In this document: positions 7,760 to 15,676 of the stretch, piece after piece
Layout: the number at the start of each line of letters is the position of its first letter
How positions within the stretch are numbered: position 1 is the stretch's first letter
From: Aquimarina sp.
GTDB taxonomy: Bacteria; Bacteroidota; Bacteroidia; Flavobacteriales; Flavobacteriaceae
Assembly (NCBI GenBank): GCA_020628975.1
Contig: JAHDEF010000013.1
Span: 1 to 16,649, forward strand
DNA: 16,649 nt
Direction: 5' to 3'
Program-made: the position numbers and the translations under genes
The notes under the pieces: model-generated
What the model saw: the letters and a program-made list of their open reading frames with translations, nothing else
Databases searched by the model: none
What the model was told of the DNA's origin: nothing

Positions 7760-9061
7760 ATGACACATTCTTTAGAGGAATTAAAATCGGGGCAATTAAT
7801 TGGTTTAAAAAGATTAAAAATAGCTACTGGTTTAACCGAGTTTCCAGAGGAAATTATTTCACTTTCGGAAACCTTAGAAGTATTGGATTTGTCAGATAAT
7901 CAGTTGACAGCCTTACCCGATAGTATATCTCAATTAAAGCATTTACGCATCCTTTTTTTTGCTCGAAATAAATTCACTGAATTTCCTTCGGTATTATCAA
8001 AATGTCCTGCTTTGAGTATGATTGGTTTTAAATCCAATCAAATTCAAAAGGTGCCAGAAAATACATTTCCTCCCTTATTAAGATGGTTGATTTTAACCGA
8101 TAATAAGATAGAAAAGTTGCCAAAAAGCATCGGTAATGTTCATTTACTTCAAAAATGTGCTTTAGCAGGAAATTTAATAGAAGAGTTACCTGCTGAAATG
8201 GCAGGCTGTGTGAATTTAGAATTGCTTAGAGTTTCAGCAAATAGGCTTAAATCAATACCCAAATGGTTATTTGAGTTGCCTAAATTGTCTTGGGTAGCTT
8301 TTGGAGGTAATCCAGTTATAGATGAGATGCAATCCAATAATGACTTAGAGGCATTTGAGTGGAATGATTTTACTATTGAAGAGCAATTAGGGGAAGGTGC
8401 ATCTGGGGTGATTTCGAAAGCCAATTGGAATTCCAAACATAAAGATGTTGCGATTAAAGTTTTTAAAGGGGAGGTAACTAGTGATGGTTTGCCAGAAGAT
8501 GAAATGCAAATATGTATTTCAGCAGGAACTCATGAAAATCTAATTCCCATTTTAGGGAAAATTAAATCACACCCCAATGGGAGGAATGGTCTAGTAATGA
8601 AACTGATATCTTCTAGTTATGTGAATTTAGGAAACCCGCCTAGTTTAGAAACCTGTACCAGAGATACATTTAATCCAGGTGTGACCTTTAGTTTTGAAGA
8701 TGTGTTGAAAATCGCTAAAAGTATAGCTTCAGTTTGTGCTCAGTTGCATAGTAAAGGAATCAATCATGGAGATCTTTATGCACATAATATTTTGATAAAT
8801 AAGAAGGCTGATAGTCTATTGGGAGATTTTGGAGCGGCTTCTTTTTATGATATCAATTCGGATCTTGCTCCTACTATTGAACGTATCGAAGTAAGGGCAT
8901 TTGGGTGTTTGATAGAGGATATTTTAAGTCTCGTTAAAGAAAAAGAAGTCAATTATAATGTTAAGGATGAATGGCTGAAATTGATTTCTGAGAGTGTAAA
9001 TCCAGAGGTGAAAAGACGTCCTAGTTTTTCAAGAATTGTAGACATATTAAATGGGTTTTAA
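7760..9061 (+). CDS. Leucine-rich-repeat protein fused to a eukaryotic-like protein kinase
   Basis: The ATG at 7760 gives 433 residues with no signal peptide or membrane segment, so the protein is cytosolic. Residues about 15-190 are six to seven leucine-rich repeats of 22-23 residues, for example LEVLDLSDNQLTALPDSISQ (39-58) and LEELPA-like steps around 140-145. Residues about 204-433 are a protein kinase domain: glycine loop GEGASG (211-216), ATP lysine K233 in AIKVFKG, candidate helix-C Glu248, catalytic loop HGDLYAHN (336-343) with Asp338 and Asn343, DFG (356-358), and a late RRPSF (419-423). The key residues are kept, so it should bind ATP and phosphorylate. Only about 20 residues separate DFG from the RAFG block and there is no APE motif, which suggests a short, uninhibited activation segment. 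It sits alone between the SGNH and carbamoyltransferase genes with spacers of 196 and 293 bases, so it is likely its own unit. The target is unknown. Confidence 0.88.
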   Translation: MTHSLEELKSGQLIGLKRLKIATGLTEFPEEIISLSETLEVLDLSDNQLTALPDSISQLKHLRILFFARNKFTEFPSVLSKCPALSMIGFKSNQIQKVPENTFPPLLRWLILTDNKIEKLPKSIGNVHLLQKCALAGNLIEELPAEMAGCVNLELLRVSANRLKSIPKWLFELPKLSWVAFGGNPVIDEMQSNNDLEAFEWNDFTIEEQLGEGASGVISKANWNSKHKDVAIKVFKGEVTSDGLPEDEMQICISAGTHENLIPILGKIKSHPNGRNGLVMKLISSSYVNLGNPPSLETCTRDTFNPGVTFSFEDVLKIAKSIASVCAQLHSKGINHGDLYAHNILINKKADSLLGDFGAASFYDINSDLAPTIERIEVRAFGCLIEDILSLVKEKEVNYNVKDEWLKLISESVNPEVKRRPSFSRIVDILNGF

Positions 9062-9354
9062 CCCCAATAGGAAACAACTTAGTTATTTTATATTTTAGCA
9101 ATATTGGCTGGAAAAGTATTTTATATAGCTAAGAAATTAGCAAAGAGAAAATTTCCTTCGGTATAAGAATGATTGCGTATTGGTATACCTGCTGCATTAT
9201 TGAATTTAAAATTAAAATAAGCACACCAATACAATAGATTTTATTTTTCTAGATAGCTAAATAATTCTTTGATAAAGGGAGTAAAACAAAGGCTAGATGC
9301 CGATGAAAATGTAATTAAATTTCTTTTTCAAAATGACTATAAAAAAATAGTATC
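9062..9354 (+). other. 293-base spacer before the carbamoyltransferase gene, possibly with decayed coding sequence
   Basis: No gene, RNA or terminator can be assigned. Two stretches read like protein: one around 9106-9162 (AGKVFYIAKKLAKRKFPSV, then stops), and a frame open from 9257 to a stop at 9368-9370 that includes KGVKQRLDADENVIKFLFQN and overlaps the start of the carbamoyltransferase gene. They may be relics of a gene lost from the cluster, or chance. No good TAnnTTTG promoter box was found, although a promoter for the next gene should lie here if it is not read through from the kinase gene. Confidence 0.25.
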
Positions 9355-11217
9355 ATGGCAAAAGTTTTAGGGATATCGGCTTTTTACCATGATTCGGCAG
9401 CTGCTTTAATTATTGATGGAGAAATTATTGTAGCCGTACAAGAAGAACGATTTACGAGAGTAAAGCATACCGAAGTTTTTCCTTTAGCATCCATAGCATT
9501 TTGCTTAAAAGAAGGAAACTTGACTATAGATGAGCTAGATGCTGTCGTTTTTTATGATAAACCATTCTTAAAATTCGAGCGCATACTAGAGACGTATTAT
9601 ACATTTTCTCCCAAAGGTTTGGTCTCTTTTTTAAAAGCAATGCCTGTTTGGATAAATCAAAAGATTTTTATAAAAAAAAAGATCATCGATGGGTTAAAAG
9701 AAATCGGTGAATTTGACAGAAAAAAGCTGAAATTATTATTTAGTGAGCACCATCTCTCACATGCTTCAAGTGCCTTTTTCACATCCCCTTTTAAAGAGGC
9801 CGCGATACTTACAATTGATGGTGTTGGAGAGTGGGCGACGGCAAGTATTGGAGTGGGTATTAAGAATGCCATAAGTTTAAAGAAAGAATTGCATTTTCCA
9901 CATTCGTTAGGGTTATTGTATTCTGCATTTACTTATTATTTGGGGTTTAAAGTAAATTCTGGAGAATATAAATTAATGGGATTGGCTCCTTATGGAAACC
10001 CCAAAGACGAGCAAACACTTGCCTTTATAACAAAGATAAAAGCAACACTTGTCGATATAAAATCAGATGGTTCGGTTTGGTTAAATCAATCGTATTTTAA
10101 TTATGCAACAGGCTTACGCATGATTAAGCATAAAAAATGGCTAGATTTATTTGGACTTCCTCCTCGAAAAGAAAAGGAAGACATACATGCAGCTCATTGT
10201 AATTTAGCATTAGCAATTCAAAAAGTTACCGAAGAAATAGTGCTAAAGATGGCTGCTGAAGCCAAGCGTATCACAGGAAGTGAAAATATATGTTTGGCAG
10301 GAGGTGTCGCATTAAATTGTGTGGCTAATGGAAAGTTAGTCGAGTCTCAATTGTTTAAACATGTTTTTATTCAACCAGCTTCAGGAGATGCAGGAGGTGC
10401 TTTGGGGGCGGCCTTAGCCATTCATAGTATGTATTTCGAAGAAGAGCGAATTATCTCGGAGTATGATGCTATGAAAGGAACTTATTTAGGGCCATCTTAC
10501 ACGGACTTAGAAGTTGCTCAAATGAATACTGCTATAGGAGCTATAGCCGTAGAATACAGTTTGGAAAATGAAATGCAAAAGATGATTTCGGAAGCCTTGG
10601 TAAAGGGTAAGGTAATCGGTTGGTTTCAAGGGAGTATGGAATTTGGGCCAAGAGCACTCGGAAATCGAAGTATTCTGGCAAATGCTATGAGTGCAGAAAT
10701 GCAACAAAAAGTAAACATGAAGGTTAAAAAAAGAGAAGGATTTCGGCCATTTGCACCAGCTGTTATGGAAGAAGATGCTGGACAATATTTTGATCTAAAA
10801 GAGAAATCGCCTTATATGTTGGTGACTTCTCAATTAAAAGAAGCATATAGAATGTCTATACCTAAAAATTATCATAATTTATCGATCAAGGAAAAGCTGG
10901 CGAATCCTAGAAGTTTATTTCAGAGTATAACGCATGTCGATTTTTCGGCCAGAGTACAAACGGTTTCAAGGAAAACAAATCCTAAGTTTTGGAATCTTTT
11001 AAATGAAGTGAAAAAGATCACAGGACATGGAGTTTTAATAAATACCAGTTTTAATGTTCGAGGGGAACCGATTGTTTGTTCGCCTTTAGATGCATACAAA
11101 TGCTTTATGAATACTGAACTGGATCTTTTAGTAATCAATAACTTTGTGTATAAGAAAACAGATCAACCAGATTGGGATGATAATCAAAAGTGGCAACTTG
11201 ATTTTCAAAAGGATTAA
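9355..11217 (+). CDS. O-carbamoyltransferase, NodU/CmcH family (SxtI-like)
   Basis: This 620-residue cytosolic enzyme is full length. It should move a carbamoyl group from carbamoyl phosphate, via carbamoyl-AMP, to a hydroxyl of a sugar or other small molecule. The N-terminal Kae1-like domain shows GISAFYHDSAAAL (6-18), EERF (30-33), the metal-binding EHHLSH (131-136), DGVGEW (155-160), GEYKLMGLAPYG (203-214), LAGGVALN (314-321) and SGDAGGALGAA (343-353). The C-terminal domain shows GWFQGSMEFGPRALGNRS (422-439), REGFRPFAPAVM (460-471), HVDFSARVQTV (527-537) and INTSFNVRGEPIV (562-574). The EHHxxH and GDAGG residues expected to hold iron in TobZ are present. The ATG at 9355 places the family's first strand at the N-terminus. 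Downstream are DUF5989 and SxtJ-family genes, its usual partners. The substrate cannot be read from sequence; the neighbouring glycosyltransferases suggest a glycan. Confidence 0.93.
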   Translation: MAKVLGISAFYHDSAAALIIDGEIIVAVQEERFTRVKHTEVFPLASIAFCLKEGNLTIDELDAVVFYDKPFLKFERILETYYTFSPKGLVSFLKAMPVWINQKIFIKKKIIDGLKEIGEFDRKKLKLLFSEHHLSHASSAFFTSPFKEAAILTIDGVGEWATASIGVGIKNAISLKKELHFPHSLGLLYSAFTYYLGFKVNSGEYKLMGLAPYGNPKDEQTLAFITKIKATLVDIKSDGSVWLNQSYFNYATGLRMIKHKKWLDLFGLPPRKEKEDIHAAHCNLALAIQKVTEEIVLKMAAEAKRITGSENICLAGGVALNCVANGKLVESQLFKHVFIQPASGDAGGALGAALAIHSMYFEEERIISEYDAMKGTYLGPSYTDLEVAQMNTAIGAIAVEYSLENEMQKMISEALVKGKVIGWFQGSMEFGPRALGNRSILANAMSAEMQQKVNMKVKKREGFRPFAPAVMEEDAGQYFDLKEKSPYMLVTSQLKEAYRMSIPKNYHNLSIKEKLANPRSLFQSITHVDFSARVQTVSRKTNPKFWNLLNEVKKITGHGVLINTSFNVRGEPIVCSPLDAYKCFMNTELDLLVINNFVYKKTDQPDWDDNQKWQLDFQKD

Positions 11218-11386
11218 GAAGAGGACTAGTGTATAAATAGTTATCCTTACTTGATAAGGAATTACATACAGATGATCTTTAGTCATTGATGAGGTCTGGA
11301 GCTTCTCGGAATGGCAGATTACCTATTGTTAGTGAACGTATGGTTTAAATCGTATAATAATGAAAACAGTATAAAAGAGCGGGGAA

Positions 11387-11536
11387 ATGGAGTTTTTAAG
11401 AGATTTATGGTTGTTTATGAAGGAACGCAAAAAGTATTGGCTAATCCCTATGATTGTAATTTTATTAATCATTGGTGTTTTGGTTGTTTTTGGAGGTAGT
11501 AGTGCGATGGCGCCTTTCATTTATTCAATATTTTAG
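11387..11536 (+). CDS. DUF5989 small membrane protein
   Basis: This 49-residue gene is easily missed because of its size. It begins MEFLRDLWLFMKERKKYW, has one hydrophobic helix (about residues 19-36), and ends GGSSAMAPFIYSIF. An amphipathic basic N-terminus with a WLFMKERKKYW block, a single helix and an APFIY tail are what I remember of the DUF5989 family, which occurs almost always beside NodU/CmcH-type carbamoyltransferases. It lies 169 bases after the carbamoyltransferase and 7 bases before the SxtJ-family gene. It is probably the counterpart of the very small SxtK protein of the saxitoxin cluster, though that equation is from memory. The role is unknown; an inner-membrane docking or assembly partner for the carbamoyltransferase is a reasonable guess. 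Longer frames overlapping it on both strands have no family features. Confidence 0.85.
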   Translation: MEFLRDLWLFMKERKKYWLIPMIVILLIIGVLVVFGGSSAMAPFIYSIF

Positions 11537-11543
11537 TAGTAAG

Positions 11544-11909
11544 ATGAGGGGACAGAAATCAAATCCTAAAACAACACTATTCGTCACCGCAATAGGGATG
11601 CTAATAATCTATTTAAAGTTTAGACTCGATTGGATATTGTATCTGTTGGTAGGTGTCGTATTATTAGGGGTAATTTCAAAAAGAGTACGTCAAATGATTG
11701 ACCAGGTATGGATGAAAATGGCTTATGTGTTAGGTCTTTTTATGCCTAAGATATTATTGACTATCATTTTTTATGGAATACTATTTCCGATTGCTTTATT
11801 ATTCAAGCTTTTTGGTAAGAGTGATATCATCCTAAAAAACAATAGAAAGAGTTTTTTTAAGGAAGTAAATAAAAGTTACACTTCAGTATCTTTCGAAAAA
11901 TTGTGGTAA
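11544..11909 (+). CDS. SxtJ-family membrane protein
   Basis: The start is the ATG at 11544, 7 bases after the DUF5989 stop. A longer in-frame start at 11472 would overlap that gene and add a non-homologous leader. The 121-residue product has hydrophobic helices at about 10-25, 29-45 and 66-90, a basic turn (KRVRQMIDQVWMKMAYVLG, 46-64), and a polar C-terminal tail ending SFEKLW. The helix-WMK-helix-ILFP arrangement and the SFEK tail fit the SxtJ family, named from the saxitoxin gene cluster and repeatedly found with carbamoyltransferases and DUF5989. Its function is not known; with DUF5989 it may tether carbamoylation to the membrane. It is the last gene before a strong bidirectional terminator. 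Confidence 0.8.
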   Translation: MRGQKSNPKTTLFVTAIGMLIIYLKFRLDWILYLLVGVVLLGVISKRVRQMIDQVWMKMAYVLGLFMPKILLTIIFYGILFPIALLFKLFGKSDIILKNNRKSFFKEVNKSYTSVSFEKLW

Positions 11910-11969
11910 TATAGATTTATCGTTCTTTTAAAATATAATGTTGCTTTTTGATCTAGTTTTGTAAACATA

Positions 11970-12004
11970 AAAACCTCAGAGGCCTTTAAGACCTGTGAGG
12001 TTTT
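11970..12004. terminator. Bidirectional rho-independent terminator
   Basis: Perfect 9-base arms AAAACCTCA (11970-11978) and TGAGGTTTT (11996-12004) enclose a further AGG/CCT pairing after a G-G mismatch. T-rich tails follow on both strands (TTTTATAT on the plus strand, TTTTTATGTTT on the minus strand). It lies between the convergent SxtJ-family gene (ends 11909) and sdhB (ends 12027) and should end both transcripts. Confidence 0.85.
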
Positions 12005-12026
12005 ATATAATTGAGAAAGGTGAAAA

Positions 12027-12773
12027 TTATCCTTTCAAAGAAGCAGATAAGTATTCGCGGTTCATACGAGCGATGTTTTCCAAAGAAATTCCTTTAGGGC
12101 ATTCGATCTCACAAGCACCAGTATTCGTGCAGTTACCAAAACCTTCAGCATCCATTTGTGCAACCATCGCTTGCACACGATCAGTAGCCTCTATTTGTCC
12201 TTGTGGTAACAAAGCATATTGCGAAACCTTAGCTGAGGTAAATAGCATAGCAGAAGCATTCTTACAAGCTGCTACACAAGCACCACAACCAATACAAGTT
12301 GCTGCATTAAAGGCATCATCTGCATTTTGCTTGTTTACAGGGATAGCATTTGCATCAATAGTATTACCAGAAGTGTTTACTGAAATGTACCCACCAGCAT
12401 GTTGAATACGATCAAAAGCACTACGATCTACCATTAAATCTTTCACTACAGGGAAAGCTGCAGCACGGAAAGGTTCAATAGTAATCGTATCTCCGTCATT
12501 AAACATACGCATGTGTAACTGACAAGTCGTTACTTTACGATCAGGCCCATGAGGCTCTCCGTTAATTTGTAAAGAACACATTCCGCAGATTCCTTCACGA
12601 CAATCATGATCGAAAACTACAGGCTCTTCTCCTTTATTAATTAATTGTTCGTTAAGAACATCTAGCATTTCTAGGAAGGACATGTCTTCTTCGATTCCAT
12701 CAATTGGGTAATCGACCATTTGTCCTTTATCGTTAGCGTTTTTTTGACGCCATATTTTCAATAGTAATTTCAT
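12027..12773 (-). CDS. sdhB: Succinate dehydrogenase/fumarate reductase iron-sulfur subunit
   Basis: This 248-residue subunit carries electrons between the flavoprotein and the hemes of complex II on the cytosolic face of the inner membrane. The [2Fe-2S] ligands are C58, C63, C66 and C84 in CREGICGMC and VTTCQ. The [4Fe-4S] ligands are C160, C163, C166 (CIGCGAC) and C225. The [3Fe-4S] ligands are C170, C215 and C221. All eleven cysteines are present. The length and the CKNASAMLFTSAKV block match the Bacteroidetes form, which resembles the diheme type of Wolinella and Bacillus more than that of E. coli. It is the last gene of the sdhCAB operon, 77 bases after sdhA, and that gap carries a repeat that could form a hairpin. 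It ends at the bidirectional terminator. Confidence 0.97.
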   Translation of the reverse strand: MKLLLKIWRQKNANDKGQMVDYPIDGIEEDMSFLEMLDVLNEQLINKGEEPVVFDHDCREGICGMCSLQINGEPHGPDRKVTTCQLHMRMFNDGDTITIEPFRAAAFPVVKDLMVDRSAFDRIQHAGGYISVNTSGNTIDANAIPVNKQNADDAFNAATCIGCGACVAACKNASAMLFTSAKVSQYALLPQGQIEATDRVQAMVAQMDAEGFGNCTNTGACEIECPKGISLENIARMNREYLSASLKG

Positions 12774-12790
12774 AACTCTAAAAAGATTTG

Positions 12791-12845
12791 AGTATTGAGT
12801 ATTGAGTACAGAGAGAATACATCTAAAATCTCACTTCTCAATACT
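12791..12845. repeat. Tandem and inverted repeat in the sdhA-sdhB spacer
   Basis: The 9-mer AGTATTGAG occurs at 12791-12799 and again, overlapping by two bases, at 12798-12806 (7-base period). Its exact reverse complement CTCAATACT is at 12837-12845. The arms can pair across about 30 bases, inside the polycistronic message between sdhA and sdhB. The low-complexity look is like the short intergenic repeats often seen in Flavobacteriia genomes. It may adjust the ratio of the two subunits, or be neutral. Confidence 0.6.
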
Positions 12846-12850
12846 AATAT

Positions 12851-14851
12851 CTATTTATATGAACGAGTTTTAACCTCAATATTTTCAAACACTAATTCCT
12901 CTTTATGCAATACAGCATCTTTTGGTTCACCTTTATATTCCCATGCAGAAACAAACGTAAAGTTTTCGTCATCACGTAATGCTTCTCCTTCAGGAGTTTG
13001 GTATTCTTCACGGAAGTGACCCCCGCAAGATTCATTTCTTGTTAAGGCATCTTTAGCGAATAATTCACCCAATTCAAGGAAATCAGCTACGCGACCTGCT
13101 TTTTCTAATTCAGTATTCATACCTGTTGCTTCTCCTGGGATGTTTACATTTTCCCAGAAATCAGCACGTAAAGCAGCAATCTCATCGATAGCTTCTTGTA
13201 AGCCTTCAGCATTACGAGCCATACCACACTTATTCCACATGATCTTACCTAACTTCTTGTGGTAATAATCAACAGAATGTTGTTTTTTGGTATTCATTAA
13301 TTTAGAAATGCGATCGGTAACTTCTTTTTCGGCAGCATCAAATTCAGGAGAATCTGTTGGAATTTTTCCTGTACGAATATCATCCGCCAAATAATCACCA
13401 ATAGTATAAGGCAATACGAAGTATCCGTCAGCCAAACCTTGCATTAAGGCAGAAGCTCCAAGGCGGTTAGCACCGTGATCAGAGAAGTTAGCTTCTCCAG
13501 CGGCATAACAACCAGGGATACTTGTTTGTAAGTTATAATCAACCCAAAGACCACCCATAGTATAGTGCACCGCAGGGTAAATCATCATAGGAGTTTCGTA
13601 TGGATTCTCATCTACGATCTTCTCATACATTTGGAATAAGTTTCCGTATTTATTTTCAACAACTTTTTTACCAAGTTCTTGAATTTTAGCTTCACTAGGG
13701 TTTTTAATACCACTAGTTAACGCTTTTTCCTTTCCGTAGCGAATAATTGCAGAAGCAAAGTCTAAGTAAACTGCTTCACCAGTTTTGTTAACTCCGTATC
13801 CAGCATCACAGCGTTCTTTAGCCGCACGCGATGCAACATCACGAGGTACCAAGTTACCAAAGGCCGGGTAACGACGTTCTAAGTAGTAATCTCTATCTTC
13901 TTCAGCAATTTGTGTAGGTTTTAGTTTTCCTTCGCGAATTGCTTTTACATCTTCTATATTTTTAGGTACCCAAATACGACCATCGTTACGTAACGATTCT
14001 GACATCAAGGTCAATTTCGATTGGTGATCTCCCGATACAGGAATACATGTTGGGTGAATTTGAGTATAACAAGGATTTGCAAAGTGAGCTCCACGACGGT
14101 GCGCTCTCCAAGCAGCCATTACATTACTTCCCATGGCATTTGTGCTCAAGAAAAATACGTTTCCGTATCCTCCAGTAGCTAAAATTACCGCATGAGCAGA
14201 ATGACGCTCAATCTCACCAGTCACTAAGTTACGTGCAATAATACCACGAGCTTTACCATCAACTTTTACTAAATCTAGCATTTCGTGACGGTTAAACGCT
14301 TGAATTTTACCGCGGTTAATTTGGCGGTTCATTGCAGAGTATGCCCCTAATAATAATTGTTGACCCGTTTGTCCTTTAGCGTAGAATGTACGAGACACTA
14401 ACACCCCTCCAAAAGAACGGTTATCTAATAAACCTCCATATTCACGAGCAAAAGGCACCCCTTGTGCTACACATTGATCGATGATATTACCCGAAACTTC
14501 AGCTAAACGGTGTACGTTAGCTTCACGAGAACGGTAATCACCACCTTTTATAGTATCATAGAAAAGACGGTAGTTTGAATCTCCATCTCCTTGATAATTT
14601 TTTGAAGCGTTAATTCCTCCCTGTGCTGCAATTGAGTGTGCGCGACGAGGGGAATCTTGGTAACAAAAAGTTTTTACGTTATATCCTAGTTCTGCTAAAG
14701 ATGCCGCAGCACTACCACCGGCTAAGCCAGTACCTACAACGATCACATCGATGTTACGTTTATTAGCAGGGTTAACAAGGTTAATGTCATTTTTATGTTT
14801 TGTCCACTTATCTGCTAATGGACCTTGAGGTATTTTAGAATCTAATGCCAT
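12851..14851 (-). CDS. sdhA: Succinate dehydrogenase/fumarate reductase flavoprotein subunit
   Basis: This 666-residue catalytic subunit oxidises succinate to fumarate in the TCA cycle. It has the FAD-binding GTGLAGG (40-46) of the N-terminal Rossmann fold and AHSIAAQGGI (71-80), whose His72 is the expected covalent FAD attachment site. Active-site blocks are QIHPT (264-268), MSESLRNDG (283-291), PRDVASRA (337-344, with the proton-transfer Arg), HYTMGG (429-434) and GEANFSDHGANRLGASAL (452-469). The N-terminal extension of about 30 residues and the total length match the Bacteroidetes/diheme class. It starts 12 bases after sdhC and is translated from the same message. Its base composition is visibly richer in G+C than the accessory genes to the left, as expected for a highly expressed core gene. 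Confidence 0.97.
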   Translation of the reverse strand: MALDSKIPQGPLADKWTKHKNDINLVNPANKRNIDVIVVGTGLAGGSAAASLAELGYNVKTFCYQDSPRRAHSIAAQGGINASKNYQGDGDSNYRLFYDTIKGGDYRSREANVHRLAEVSGNIIDQCVAQGVPFAREYGGLLDNRSFGGVLVSRTFYAKGQTGQQLLLGAYSAMNRQINRGKIQAFNRHEMLDLVKVDGKARGIIARNLVTGEIERHSAHAVILATGGYGNVFFLSTNAMGSNVMAAWRAHRRGAHFANPCYTQIHPTCIPVSGDHQSKLTLMSESLRNDGRIWVPKNIEDVKAIREGKLKPTQIAEEDRDYYLERRYPAFGNLVPRDVASRAAKERCDAGYGVNKTGEAVYLDFASAIIRYGKEKALTSGIKNPSEAKIQELGKKVVENKYGNLFQMYEKIVDENPYETPMMIYPAVHYTMGGLWVDYNLQTSIPGCYAAGEANFSDHGANRLGASALMQGLADGYFVLPYTIGDYLADDIRTGKIPTDSPEFDAAEKEVTDRISKLMNTKKQHSVDYYHKKLGKIMWNKCGMARNAEGLQEAIDEIAALRADFWENVNIPGEATGMNTELEKAGRVADFLELGELFAKDALTRNESCGGHFREEYQTPEGEALRDDENFTFVSAWEYKGEPKDAVLHKEELVFENIEVKTRSYK

Positions 14852-14863
14852 AGTATAAATCGA

Positions 14864-15523
14864 TTAGTGGTTAAAATGATGAAAAATTGCAATAAAAATG
14901 AATCCAGCAGGAATCACAATAGCAAATGCCTTAGCAAATTTTTGAATGCCAGTAGAATATTTATTATTCACTCCAACAGACTGGAATGAAGACGCAAAAC
15001 CATGTAACAAGTGTAATGCTAAGAAAACAAAAGAAATCACATAAAGGATGGTGCGTACTGGACTAACAAATTTCTCTTGTAATTCATGATAATATCTTGT
15101 TGGATCTTCAGGGCTGAATTCAACGTACTTGTGTATCATTTCAGGAATCCAGAAGTCATAAAAGTGTAACCCCAAGAAAGCCAATACAACCAAACCAGAG
15201 TAAATCATATTTCTAGAAACCCAAGGAGCGTTAGCACTGCCGTTATAGTTTGCGTATTTAACAGGGCGAGCAGCTCTGTTTTTGGTTTCTAAAATAAATC
15301 CCATGATAAAATGGAAAACCACCCCAAAAATTAAAACGGGTTGTAGTGCAAATTGCACCAATGGATTTGTTCCCATGAAATGAGAAGCGGTATTGAAAGC
15401 ATCTTTACTAAAGACAGAAGTCAAGTTAATAGAAAAATGCTGCAACAAGAAAAAGACTAAAAATAATCCAGATAACGCCATGGCTACCTTTCTTGCTATA
15501 GATGATTGAATAGGTTTACTCAT
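14864..15523 (-). CDS. sdhC: Succinate dehydrogenase cytochrome b subunit (diheme b558 type)
   Basis: This 219-residue integral membrane subunit anchors SdhAB and passes electrons to menaquinone. It has five hydrophobic helices (about 12-34, 56-77, 105-124, 155-176 and 197-216). Histidines positioned to bind two b hemes include H29, H71, H120 and H171 or H174; H48 is also available. A single-polypeptide anchor of this size, with no separate sdhD, is characteristic of the Bacteroidetes and Bacillus class of complex II. It is the first gene of the sdhCAB operon, with a good promoter about 25 bases upstream of the ATG at 15523. Confidence 0.95.
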   Translation of the reverse strand: MSKPIQSSIARKVAMALSGLFLVFFLLQHFSINLTSVFSKDAFNTASHFMGTNPLVQFALQPVLIFGVVFHFIMGFILETKNRAARPVKYANYNGSANAPWVSRNMIYSGLVVLAFLGLHFYDFWIPEMIHKYVEFSPEDPTRYYHELQEKFVSPVRTILYVISFVFLALHLLHGFASSFQSVGVNNKYSTGIQKFAKAFAIVIPAGFIFIAIFHHFNH

Positions 15524-15545
15524 TATACAATAAATTTTAGCTTGA

Positions 15546-15576
15546 CAAATGTAATTTCGAAAACCTTTTTGTACAA
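15546..15576 (-). promoter_or_regulatory. sdhCAB promoter, Bacteroidetes -33/-7 type
   Basis: Read on the minus strand, a TTG (15576-15574) is followed 20 bases later by TACATTTG (15553-15546), an exact match to TAnnTTTG at about the usual spacing. Transcription would start near 15539, leaving a leader of about 15 bases before the sdhC ATG. Confidence 0.65.
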
Positions 15577-15676
15577 CTTTATAATATAGTTTAATACTTG
15601 TTTAAAATCATTATAGATAAGTATTGATACGTAGTTGTACTTAAGTAGTTGTTGTTTTTAAGGTGGCATAAGCTTC

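Noticed and set aside
11244..11260. Inverted repeat TCCTTA/TAAGGA after the carbamoyltransferase gene
   Set aside because: The stem is only 6 base pairs, there is no T-tract, and the downstream genes probably share the transcript; too weak to call a terminator.
11311..11499. 62-codon plus-strand ORF
   Set aside because: It overlaps the DUF5989 gene in another frame and shows no family motif; the DUF5989 frame is clearly the coding one.
11995..12405. 136-codon plus-strand ORF
   Set aside because: It is antisense to sdhB and its cysteines are mirror products of the sdhB Cys and Ala codons; no family features.
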